Positions 48,231 to 59,242 of a stretch of DNA of 64,000 nt are shown piece after piece; the first letter of the stretch is position 1, and each line of letters begins with the position of its first letter. The notes beneath the pieces were generated by a model, which was given only the letters and a program-made list of their open reading frames with translations, did no database searches and was not told the DNA's origin. Source of the DNA: Eleusine coracana subsp. coracana (lineage: Eukaryota > Streptophyta > Magnoliopsida > Poales > Poaceae); the NCBI GenBank assembly GCA_032690845.1, contig CM064426.1:75318403-75382402 (forward strand), given 5' to 3'. The position numbers and the translations under genes are program-made.

Positions 48231-49559
48231 AGATTTTAATAGATCCCATCAATCAGAGGCAGGGAATTGAAGTTGGCCGAAGTCAATAATATTCAACGGC
48301 TGAAAGAGGTGAAGTGAGCCTGATAGGGTTATTTTATTTCTTTTTTGATTTTAGTATTAGGTTTGTTCTAAATACTAGTCGGTTTATTTAGGAGTCCCGA
48401 CCGAGTCGAGTTAAAACCTCTTGCATGAGGTTATAAATATGTAATTGGGTTTGTACGTAAAAAATAACACTTTTATTCAATAAAATTCGGCGCATCACCA
48501 AACCTTTCCTACTCGATGAAATCTTCATCTCGCGTGGGATGCATCGGCTCCAATCTCGGCGAGAGACTTGGATTAGTCACCCTCGGTAATTCTATCAATC
48601 TCAGCTAGTACTTTCTCATTGATTTGATATTCTAGTTGTTATTGTTAGAGTTGTTAGTTATCCGGTAATTAAATCTATTTAATGCTTATTCTATCGACTC
48701 TGATTGCAATACTGTCTTGGTTGAAGCCGATCTATTATGATCTCTGTAGGTTCCATATGTGCTATTTAGATCTATTATTCGAGTCACTTTATTGATTTTA
48801 TCTATAAATAGATTAAATCTAGCTCTATCTACCATGTTTGAATACTGTCTCGATTAAGTTTGATCTGTTCGAATCAGTAAGGCTACATGAATTTTGACCT
48901 CTTGCTGGGTAGATAGGATTAGATTCGATCTGTTTATAGGTAGAGTCGACAGAGTTCTATCGGGACGTTTAGCCGATAGGTTATCATGGTTCAATCGACT
49001 TTCTAGTGTTTAATTGATTATATCATTTATTTTGATAGTCATTTGCCCTCTTGTTTAAATAAGATAGATTTATAATTTTAAGGCATATTTGTAATACCAG
49101 CTATCAAATCTATCGACTTAGCACTATCGACAGGGTAGGTCTTCGCATGCATACTGTAGTTCTATCGACTCTGCCCTATCGACTCTGCGCTGTCGATTCA
49201 GCAAGTATTGGTATGATTTCTTTCATATCTTCGATCTTGATCTGTTTGATTCAAACTTTTATTGGCATTATAATGAACATTATTTTATATATCTAATTTG
49301 TCGATAAGCCGATATAGTCAGCCGGTTTGTTCATCTTGTCTTATATTTATTCTTATAATGATATCGGCTGATTTCACTCACAGTGACTATTGGCTCTCTT
49401 CACCGGCCTATCCTAAGCCGGTGGCCCACAAAATCTAACTGTTCATATTTTTGTCGATTTGCAAGGAAAATTGACTGGCATGCTCCGATTTTCTGTATTG
49501 AGCCTGTACTGGAGCTAAGCAGATCTTACCGATCACACGTGAAGATTTTCATGTCAACA
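48231..49559 (+). repeat. 5' LTR of the Gypsy element
   Basis: TG start at 48231 and CA end near 49,559, just before the PBS. A TATA box (TTATAAATAT, 48,431-48,440) marks the promoter. Several CTATCGACTCTG words recur at 48,690-49,200. Confidence 0.8.
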
Positions 49560-49566
49560 CGCTTTT

Positions 49567-49584
49567 TGGCACGCCCAGTGGGAC
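49567..49584 (+). other. Primer-binding site of the Gypsy element
   Basis: TGGCACGCCCAGTGGGAC follows the LTR directly and matches the primer-binding region typical of many plant Ty3/Gypsy elements. Confidence 0.75.
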
Positions 49585-49605
49585 CAAGAACTTCAAACTC
49601 ACATC

Positions 49606-51892
49606 ATGTCTGAACTCGGAATGCCCTAGGACGGTGATGCAGCACAACCAAAGAACAATATCAACTCAGATCTTAAGAATGAACATATGCTACCTGTCAA
49701 TAGGGATGAGTTGAATGATGAAGCAAAGGCACATGTTAGTCAGAAGATGGCTAAGTATGAAAGTCTTCTGTTAAGTACTTTTAGCAAGACAAGGAATGAC
49801 AAGATCATCCAAAAAGGAAAGCTACCAGTTGCTGCGTTGATTGAAGATGCAACAGAAGAGTCACATACTGAGAAGCCAATAGAGTTCATTGATAAAGCAA
49901 CTTTGCATAACATGATTCATACTACTATACATCATGCATTGATTAACCAATCATCTGTGTTAGTTAATACATTGAGGAGCCTGATTATTCAGACTGTGGA
50001 GGGATGCCTATATGAAGATTCAGCTCGTGGGCCGGTGTACTTTCGCATACCAGATAGTGTTCCTCGGCCTGCTAATAAAGCACCTACTTCATAACAACCT
50101 GGTGAGAATACAACACAACCTATCTTGGGTTCAAATACATCCACTTCTGAGGTGCCCCCAGGTCAGAAGAATGCTAATGGTAGAAGAACACCTCGGAGGA
50201 TAATACTACAAAGATCTACACCACAGAAACATCCACATCATTACAGGCAGGAGACTACCGAGCCAAATGTTACATACAGTACTGCACCTAATGTTGAGCC
50301 TAGCATGTTTGGAATGCCATCATCATCTGCTCTGCCAGGAGAACTAGGAGGCCAGCATACAATTGTTAATTTTGGCTCACAACCATCAGCATCGGGTCTT
50401 CCATTGACTATTCCAAATATCAATGGGTCAACCGATGACTGGGCTTTGAAGATTGATGAGGTGATGAGAGAGCAGTTTGGACTAAAACCAAAGCAGCAGA
50501 CGTACATGTATCGACCGCCGTATCCTCCGAGTTATGATTTGATTCTAATGCTGAGTCGATACAGACATCCAGAATTCACTAAGTTTACAGGACATGATAG
50601 CACTACTACAGTTGAACATATAAGCTGATTTTCAGTATAGTGCGGGGAAGCTGGAAACACCGAAGCTTTGAAAATCAGGCTATTTCCGTTATCCTCGTCT
50701 GGGTTGGCTTTTTTTTGGTTTGCATCGTTGTCCCCAAATTCAATTGTTACTTGGGACGATCTCGAACAGAAGTTTCATAAATATTTCTTTGCTGAAACTA
50801 GAGAGTTGAAATGGAGAGACAGAAGGCTGGAGAGTCTGTACATGACTATGTGCAAAGATTCAGAGATGTGCGCAACAAATGTTTCAGCCTGCAACTGACC
50901 GATAACCAAATGACGGAGATAGCATTCAACGGTTTAGTTGCGTCATTGAGAGAGAAGTTTCCTTCGGTCGAATTCAAGAGCCTATCCCAGTTGGTGCAGA
51001 AGGTGTCAATCCAGGAAAAACCTGACTCGGGGGGCACAGGCAAGGCTGATCCAGATCAATTTTAACAATTATGATTCTGAATCTGATGAAGAAGCTATCC
51101 AAGTCGATATGGCAGAATGGACTAGGAACAAGAATGTGTTGTCGTGCCTATGGGTGAAACAGAATCAAGCTGAGTAAAAGTATGATTTTGATATCAGCAA
51201 GGCTGACAAGATATTCGAGATGTTGTTACAAGAGAAACATGTTTAGTTGCCGTCTAATCATGTGATTCCCCCTGCTGTAGAATTAAAGAAGATGAGGTAT
51301 TGCAAATGACATAATTCTCCTTCTCATAGTACTAATGATTGCAAAGTGTTAGGAGACGAATTCAGATGGCAATTGAACAAGGGAAGATCAAGTTCACCAA
51401 GGGCACCATGAAGATTGACAGTCATCCTTTCCCTGCAAATGTCAACATGGCTGGTATCAGCAATGTGGAGGCGTTTATTAAAAGGTACCAAAAGAAGAGA
51501 GACAGGGAAGTGAAGAGTCACAGGTTGATCCACATTGGGGTTGTCCATTCTTTCAGTATTGCTGGGATCACAGTATGAAACTGTCGTCAATTGATAGTTG
51601 CCCTGGATGTAGTAAGTATGCAGAACAGATGTATAGAGAAGCTATAGTAAATCATCGGCACCAGCATTGTGTGAACGGCCCCAAAGAGTCGGTGATGGGA
51701 TCAGCCGATCGATATCAGAGGGTTTCTGCATTTGATCGACTCGGAACCAAGAAGACAGGCGACGAGGCCAAATTTGATAAGGAAGTCGATGAGGAGATGC
51801 AGGAGGAGCAAGAACAGAATGATCAGTGGTGTCCATCTGGTATATTCTCCAAGAGTCAGAAGCGCAGAATTCAGAGGATGCGTTGTAGGTAA
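49606..51892 (+). pseudogene. Gag of the Gypsy element, broken
   Basis: Starts ATG at 49606. One frame runs to about 50,810 with stops at 49,627, 50,092, 50,626 and 50,638, then shifts frame. The gag (Retrotrans_gag) core is seen at 50,560-51,060: ALKIRLFPLSSSGLAFFWF, then after the shift VHDYVQRFRDVRNKCFSLQL. Downstream, a zinc-binding stretch (HNSPSHSTNDCKVL, about 51,300) and further spacer precede the protease. Nearly every stop sits where related proteins have Gln or Arg. Confidence 0.85.
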
Positions 51893-52099
51893 ATAAGGGC
51901 TGACAAATATTATTGTTATGAAGAAGATGATCAGCCGCCTAAGAAAGTCTGGAGGCCGAAGGTGAAATCACAAGAGCAGACACCCAGTACTTCTATGAAT
52001 ATGGTGATGATGTTGCCGCAACAGTTCATGGCTGCAGATGAAGAATTGTTTACCGATGAAGAGAATGAACCACAACTTATATTTGATTCCTAGCAAGCA

Positions 52100-52490
52100 G
52101 TGTTTGATAAGCTAGATAAGTCTAAACATCGGCACTTGAAGGCTTTATACCTGAGGGGTTTTGTTAATGGGATGCCAATGGGAAAGATGATGGTCGATGG
52201 AGGTGCTGCAATAAATATCATGTCAATCACTACTGTCAGGAAGTTAGGAAAGACTAAAAAAGATTTAATTGACACAAATATGATTCTCAGAGATTATGGT
52301 GGTCACACTGCGGCAGCTAAAGGAGTTCTGAACATAGAGCTTACAATTGGCAATAAAACCTTGTCGCTTACCTTCTCTATTATTGATGGAAAGGGATCTT
52401 ATAGTCTATCATTGGATCGCAACTGGATACATGCTAATTGTTGTGTCCCATCGATGATGCACCAATCGTTGGCCCAATGAATTGGCGATC
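52100..52490 (+). pseudogene. Aspartic protease domain of the Gypsy element
   Basis: Retroviral-type protease with active-site region MMVDGGAAINIM and flap-side LTFSIIDGKGSYSLSLDRNWIH. The expected D-S/T-G triad reads D-G-G, so activity is doubtful. Upstream and downstream stops separate it from gag and reverse transcriptase. Confidence 0.8.
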
Positions 52491-52809
52491 AAGTAGAAGT
52501 GATCCCGGTTGATGAAACTGTCAATGTTGCATCGGCCGATTTAGTTCCATGGCATGCTGATCATATGGAGTGATTGTCTGGCAAGATATGAGACGGTGAC
52601 TATGTCAAGATTACTACGCAGGGTCTTGAGGTAGTGGATCAATCGAATTCTAAATTATTTCTCTGACAGGCACCTCAATGGAATTCGCGGAAGATGGAAA
52701 GCTAGGAAAAGGATTTATGTCGGCCGATGAACTTCAAGAAGTCGATATAGGGGATGGTGACAAGCCAAGGCTGACTTTTATTAGCAAGAAATTAGATGAA
52801 GATTTTTAA

Positions 52810-53802
52810 GTAGAATTAATAAAATTATTAAAGGAATTTCGAGATTTTTTTGCTTGGGATTATTCTGAGATGCCAGGATTGAGTAGATCCATAGTGGAGC
52901 ATCAGTTGCCCATCAAGCCTGGATATCAACCTTATAAGCAACCTCCAAGGAGAATTGATCCGAAGATTTATGATGCAGTCAAGGTCGAGATTACCCTATT
53001 ATATGATGCAATTTTTTTTAGGCCTTGCCGATATCCAAAATGGGTTTCAAATATTGTACCTATGTTCAAGAAATGTGGCAAGTTGAGGGTGTGCATCAAC
53101 TTTCGACCATTGAATAGAGCTACTCTGAAGGATGATTACCCCATGTCGGTAGCGGATCTTCTGGTTGATGCAGCAACAGGGCATAAGATCATCAGTTTTA
53201 TGGATGGTAATGCTGGTTACAATCAGATTTTAATGGTAGAAGAAGACATACTAAAGACTGCTTTTAGGTGTCCAGGAGCACTCGGGTTAAATGAATGGGT
53301 AGTCATGACGTTCGAGTTGAAGAATGCTGGGGCTACATATCAGAGAGCTATGAATTATATGTTACATGATTTGATTGGCAGGTTAGTGGAGATTTATATT
53401 GATGATGTGGTGGTGAAGTCTAAGAGGATAGAAGATCATATAGCCAATCTGCGAGAAGTGTTAGAAAGAACTAGAAAGTATGGTTGGAAAATGAATCCAA
53501 AGAAGTGTGCTTTAGGTGTCTCAGCTAGGCAATTTTTGGGTTTCATTGTGCATGAAAGAGGAATTGATATTAGGTCGAAGAGCATGAAAGCTATTAATGA
53601 TATCGAGCCGCCGATCAATAAGACAGAGCTGCAATCTTTGATCAGTAAGGTAAATTTCATCAGAAGGTTCATTTCAAATCTGTCTAGTAAAATCGATGCG
53701 TTCACTCCATTGTTAAAATTAAAGGCAAATGAGAAGTTTATATGGGAGGCAGAACATCAAAAAGCGTTGGACGATATCAAAAAATATCTGGTTTCACCAT
53801 GA
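52810..53802 (+). pseudogene. Reverse transcriptase domain of the Gypsy element
   Basis: A 310-residue open stretch from MPGLSRSIVEHQLP to KKYLVSP. It carries all the expected blocks: VPMFKKCGKLRVCINFRPLNRAT, FMDGNAGYNQI, MTFELKNAGATYQRAMN and the catalytic YIDDVVVKS. The thumb follows with KCALGVSARQFLGFIV. It ends at a TGA (53,800) where the family has Pro-x-Val; the next residues (VLVPPRE) continue in the same frame. This is the best-preserved part of the element. Confidence 0.92.
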
Positions 53803-54041
53803 GTGTTGGTGCCACCAAGGGAAGAGTTACCGTTCAGGCTCTATCTTGCGGCCGATAAAAAATCAATCGGTTCAACTTTGGTTCAAGAACAGGATGGTAA
53901 AGAGAGAGCTGTATTCTATTTGAGCCGAAGATTGATTGATGCCGAAATAAGGTATGCCGAGATTGAAAAGTTATGTTTGTGTTTATATTTCTCATGTGTG
54001 AAATTAAGGCATTACCTGCTATCGACTGAGTGCATGGTGGT
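53803..54041 (+). pseudogene. RNase H domain of the Gypsy element, first half
   Basis: RLYLAADKKSIGSTLVQEQDGKERAVFYLSRRLIDAEIRYAEIEKLCLCLYF is the start of the Ty3/Gypsy RNase H. The domain is cut after STECMVV by the Athila-like element, and its continuation starts at about 63,676. Confidence 0.88.
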
Positions 54042-55527
54042 TGTTGAGTGCCCCTTTTATATGTGAATATTACCATAATTAGAGCATAATTTAGGCCATT
54101 TACCTGTGATTTTAGCTATATATTTGTATATGTGTTGTTTTGGAGCTTTATTGCAGAAACAGGTGAAATTGGTGATTAAAGTGATGATGAAGAGGACAGG
54201 AGTCCAGAACAGTCGAAAAGCACTGAAGAAGCCCAGTGCGCCGATCGGCGCAACCCATGAGCTGATCGGCACAAGGGAGTTTTAGCCCACAGAAGTGACC
54301 GAGGCCCATTCCATAATGTTTTATGGAAGTTTATCTATGCAAGACACTTGAAAATATTCGCTTGGATGATTTATGGATCTTCAAGATCTCGACGTGCAAT
54401 ACAAGACTTTATCTCGAAGGAAAAGGCCCACATCGCAGCTGTGGAAGACAGAGGAACCGACTCGGAAGAGAAACCAGAACAGACACGGCTTGCGCCGATC
54501 GGCGCAACCGCCTTAGTTGCTAGAAACCGAGTCCTTTACGAGGAGAACCCATATAAATACTTTGGAACCCTGGCCGAAGCGAAGGAGGCATCGGAGGGAC
54601 AACAGATTCGTGAGTTAGAGCCACAGGGGTTTGCCCCGTTAGAATAAATCTCTAGTTGAGCTTCAAGAACCATTGGTGTAAGTGTTGATCCGTCAAGGTA
54701 GGCCATCTCAACGGTGATGAATCTTACTCTATGTATCTCAAGGATAATCGAATATGTTGATGATGGTTTTGGTTATTTGTGTATCTTGATTCTATAATCA
54801 TCCATGTGCTTATTCCAATTGCTTAGTTCTAGGCTAAGTAGGTTGATATTATCTTGATCGTGGTGATCAGGATAGTACTCGGACATTGTATTGATTATGG
54901 TTGCTTGATGATGCTAATAGTGTGGTTTAGCGGTGACAGCACTAAACCTGCGCAACACTATTGGATTGTTGAGTAGGGTAAGATACCCGCGCGATTAAGG
55001 GTCCATCCCGGCAGCGATAAATCGGGAAATGCTCGGAAAGGCGGGTGGTCTTATTTATTATAGGTTTTCATTGATCCATGTAATTACCATTATGATGCTA
55101 CTTGATTAGACTATCTGGTTACGATCTCACTAGTAGATATCTGGCTACTCACTATAACAGCTTAGGCTTACATGGTAACCGACATACTTTGGCTTAGACT
55201 CGTTCGTGTGCCGATCGGCTCAACCCCAGCGCCGATCGGCGCAATCACAGATTCGGTCACGTGCCGATCGGCTCAACCCTATGCCGATCAGCGTGACAAC
55301 AGAATTGCTGTCTGCCGCACCTTTGTGTTGGCCAGTCTCCCCTCGTACAACTCAAACTCGACAGCAGCCATGACTAGATCTTTTACTGTTTACTTTTTTT
55401 GATAATCCCTAAGGTCCCAGTGGATACGATAAACCTTAGATACTCTATTTAAGGGAAAAAGAGCTACAACTACACACCATCCTCTTGCGGTATATAAGTG
55501 GGTGCATAACTACGACCAACAAGCTCA
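54042..55527 (+). repeat. 5' LTR of the Athila-like element
   Basis: Starts TGTTGAGTGCC. TATA box TATAAATA at 54,552-54,559. Seven palindrome copies: a pair at 54,236-54,274, a single at 54,491-54,507 and two pairs at 55,208-55,297. Compared with the 3' LTR it lacks about 10 bp near its start and a 19-bp unit holding one palindrome, but it keeps about 235 bp that the 3' LTR has lost. The LTR end is uncertain by a few bases. Confidence 0.85.
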
Positions 55528-55534
55528 AATTATC

Positions 55535-55552
55535 TGGCGCCGATGCCGGGGA
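55535..55552 (+). other. Primer-binding site of the Athila-like element
   Basis: TGGCGCCGATGCCGGGGA closely resembles the TGGCGCCGTTGCCGGGGA site typical of Athila elements, a few bases after the LTR. Confidence 0.8.
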
Positions 55553-55653
55553 CCATAGCAGGTTTTTAAACATTGTTTGATGTATTAGTGTTTAGTCATA
55601 GTGCTTTACTTGTCTGTTTAGTACATATATTCTATTAAGTGAAATTAATAGGT

Positions 55654-57996
55654 ATGGACGATCCTAAGTCAAACAAACCCTCTAATTACACCGATGATTC
55701 AGAAAAGCTCTTACGCAAGAAGAGAATAGCGGAGAAGAGAAGCAAGTCACTTGGAGATTTAGATGGAGAAACAGTTAGTGCCAGCCCTCGAGCATTATTC
55801 ACAATTGCAGATCCAGAAGCAGTAGAGATGGCAGACCAACCCTTGGTTAATCGTTTCAAGCCTCAATTGACTAATGTTGTTAAGATAGATTTCCAAGAAG
55901 CTCAAGATCAGCATCCATACCAACTAGAGAGGTATGTTGGATTAGTGGCACAACAACCGTTCACAGGTTCGAAAGATCCCAATCACCACTTGCAACACTT
56001 TCTTAAAGTTTGCACTACATTCAAGATAACGGGATTTACCGGAGATCAAGCACGTGTGCGGCTGTTCCCCTTCTCTCTAGTTGGGCGTCCCAAGCAATGG
56101 TACAATGGATTGGAAAACGCAGTGAAGACTGTGTGGGACGCCTTAGCAGCTGCATTCTTAGCAAAATACTTCCCTCCTGGTAAGACTCAAGTTTTAAAGA
56201 ATAAGATCCTTGGATTTACACAGAATGTTGATGAGAGCATTGGAGAAGCATGGGAAAGATACAGCGAATATACAGATGCATGCCCTCATCATGGTCTTAC
56301 GGTTGGAGAAGTTGTTGAGAGATTCTACATGGGATTGAATATTCTATCTCATCAATACTTAGATGCTTCATCTACGGGTTCATTCATGGCAAAGACTCCC
56401 GCCCAAGCTAAACAATTGATCAAGTTATTAGTTGAAAATCAATCATGAGATAGTGAGAGGAGTTCAAGGAATTTACAACCTTCAAAGGGAATAGAGAAGA
56501 GTATGATTGAGAGAACTCAAGAAGACTTGGTTATGGATCACCTCGATGCTATTCAGAGAAGGTTGGACAATAATTAGCATATCCCTAAGGAAGAATCGCT
56601 CAAGCTAGCGGAATCATGATCCACTTGTAGTGAATATGGAGAATTTGGTCATGTGCAGAAGGATTGCCCTGAAGAGATGAAGATGCTAGAATACATGAAG
56701 AATAGTGGATGGAAGCCCCAATTTCAGCAGCAAAGGAATTCTTTCTCTCCTAGCTCGTCCATGCAAAACTCAATCCCACTTCATCTCCAATGTCATGAGT
56801 TCTTCCAAGCTCAAGAGAAGATCAACAAGGATAACCAAGCCAAATTCAAGGAAGTTGATCGTATCCTTGGGGGAATTAGTGACAAGGTGATAGAGATTAG
56901 GAGCTCCAATGAGCAGATTTTGAAGCATACTAAGATTATGGAGCAATAGATGGGATAGTTATCGCAAGCCATTCAAGATAACAAGGGGGCTATTCGTAGT
57001 AATATGATCTCTGTAGAATAGTTGAAGGCAATAGCCACACGATCAGGAAAGCAAACGGAAGATCCAGAGCATGTTGCGGGAGCAAGAAAGACCCACGCCG
57101 ATCGGCTCGCACCTGGCGCCGATCGGCGCGATGGTACTACAGGCGCCGATCAGCTCACTGATAGCGCCGATCGGCGCGAGGAGGATATCGACCTCTCTGG
57201 TCTAAAGAAGGGCATGGAAACAGAGGAACATGGCCCTGCCACATTCCTGGATACTCAACTTCTGACCAAGACAGAAAGAGTGCGGCAACACGACGAGTAA
57301 TTTGCAAGGTTCATCGACGTTATAAAGAAGCTTTACATCAATGTCCCTTTTGTTGATGCTATTCAAGTACCTATCTACGCCAAGTACATCAAGGACATGA
57401 TGCAAAACAAGAAATCCCTAGTTTTTGAGGAGGTTGTGAAGGCTACTAAGGAACTTACGGTGGCAATCAATGATGTTGCACTTGAGAAGAAACCCAACCC
57501 TGGATCGCGAAGCATCAAATACATAATTAGAACAAGGATATTTGATAGGTGTCTGTGCGATCTTGGGGCGAGTGTAAGTGTTATGCCCCGTCATATATTC
57601 ACAAGTCTTAATTTGCCTGAATTGGAGCCTACGGGTATGTGTTTGGAGTTAGCCGATCAATCGGTACGCTTCCCTGATGGAATTGCTGAGGATGTGCCTG
57701 TTCAAATTGGAGATCACATCATCCCCGTTGATTTTATTGTGCTTGATATGGATAGGAGGACTAGGACCCCGTTGATCTTAGGCAGACCTTTCTTGAGGAC
57801 GGCAAAGGCATGTATTGATGCTGGGAGTGGTGAGATAACCTTTGATATAAGTGGGATTCCCTACTCTTTTAAGTTCCGCCCAAAGGGAGAAGAGTGTCGT
57901 GTTGTTGATGAAGTGAAGAGATACAAGACACCGTGGCAACGTGGCATCGAGAGTAAATGGAGGGAATGTACGGATAGGTCGTCCAAAGGTATATGA
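55654..57996 (+). pseudogene. Gag-protease polyprotein of the Athila-like element
   Basis: One uninterrupted reading frame, without frameshift, from MDDPKSN to the TGA before 57,997. It is broken by seven in-frame stops (first at 56,446, last at 57,298). Gag core (Retrotrans_gag) at 55,850-56,440: PFTGSKDPNHHLQHFLKVC, VRLFPFSLVGRPKQWYNGL. A zinc-knuckle remnant C-SEYGEFGH-VQKDC lies at about 56,625-56,670. The linker carries four palindromes (57,096-57,179) read as GADR-like peptides. The aspartic protease is at 57,397-57,900, with active site CDLGASVSVMP and LGRPFLRTAKACID. Every stop can be derived from a Gln or Arg codon by one C-to-T change. Confidence 0.9.
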
Positions 57997-59138
57997 GCCA
58001 TAGAGATCAGAAAACCTTGTAGTGTCGCGGCTTCACATCCCGCACCGTGACACTAAGGATTGATTGATTGCGGGGAGGTCGAGCTCTTTGACCTCTAAAT
58101 AACTAGAGTGCTCTTGGGAGGCAACCCAATGATCAGGGGATTTAGCAGTTGTTTAGTGCTTATGGGAGGGCAACCCATTTTATTTAGTTAATTAATGCTG
58201 GCCGGGAGGGCAACCCGGTGTTTTTAATTTGTTTGCTTGTAATAAAAACAATCTCCCGAATAAAAGAAATAGAAAAAGTGTGTGCTTAATTCTTGTGTGC
58301 TCTTGCGTTGTCTGTTTATTTGTGCAAAATTGTATCTGTATATACTGTGGACTAATAACGCAGGAATATAAAGAGAAAAAGACCAAAAACAGGAAGGAAC
58401 AGAGTTGGTGCCGATCGGTGTACTTCAGAGCCGATCGGCACTCTATTGCCCAGATCAGGACAGAAGACTGATAACGCCCAGGATTGAAAGGATGCGGAAG
58501 CAACCAAAACAGAAAGGAAGAAGAGTGACATCCAATGAGGAAGCAAGGGCCCAGGAGCAAAAATGGACTCTGAGCCAATCGGCACAACCAGAGCCGATCG
58601 GCGCATCTGCCAGATGGGACCCTTTTACATGTGTCAATGCTACAGGAACATTGGGAAAGTGAAAATTAGGTGAAGGAGATGAACATGAGGCAACAGGATC
58701 AGCGCAGGGCCCCAAGATGAGGTACAGGGGACCTACGCCGATCGACGCGCTTCTACGTCGACCGGCGCGGTTACCCGTATGGTTCCTAAATGGGCGACAA
58801 AGGTGGTGAGTGTTGATTTCAAGAAACAGGTATGATTTCTATGTAGGTGTCCAGTGCAGAGGAGGCAAGGAATTGGCCAAAAGCTAAAAAAGAGATAGCA
58901 CGTCGATCGGCGCAGGCCTAAGCCGATCGGCGCTATCAATCAAGATGTCGGATTCTGAGCTGTCCCCTTGCCGACCGACATGATGTGCCAGGAAACGACG
59001 TAAAGGATGGGAATCAGGAGCCAGAGCATTAGAGCATTCAAATTTTGAAATGAGCCGATCGATGCAAGCTGCACCGATCGGCGCGATCTAAAATTTTGAA
59101 AATTTTTGGCGGTTCCTTCCCCTGGAAGTTTCCCACAC
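57997..59138 (+). other. Non-coding region replacing pol in the Athila-like element
   Basis: Begins with three spaced GGGAGGCAACCC-type boxes (58,106-58,220). Five palindrome pairs follow, centred at 58,414/58,434, 58,578/58,597, 58,741/58,761, 58,905/58,925 and 59,058/59,077. No reverse transcriptase or integrase motif is present in any frame. Confidence 0.75.
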
Positions 59139-59146
59139 TATAAAAG
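59139..59146 (+). promoter_or_regulatory. Internal TATA box before the env-like ORF
   Basis: TATAAAAG about 97 bp upstream of the ATG at 59,243, with a pyrimidine-rich leader lacking ATG between. A palindrome pair ends about 50 bp upstream. The leader ends CTCGCAG|ATGG, which could alternatively be a splice acceptor for a subgenomic mRNA. Confidence 0.55.
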
Positions 59147-59242
59147 GGAGGCCAGGGGCCCCCCATTTGGCACACCATCTCAGTAATCTCTCCACCTTCT
59201 CCACTAACCCACGAACTTGCACACATTCCACATTCCTCGCAG

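Noticed and set aside
57997..59138. Hidden degraded pol in the Athila-like element
   Set aside because: I looked for reverse transcriptase, RNase H and integrase motifs in all frames. There is only 1.1 kb, with non-coding boxes and palindromes, too short for pol.
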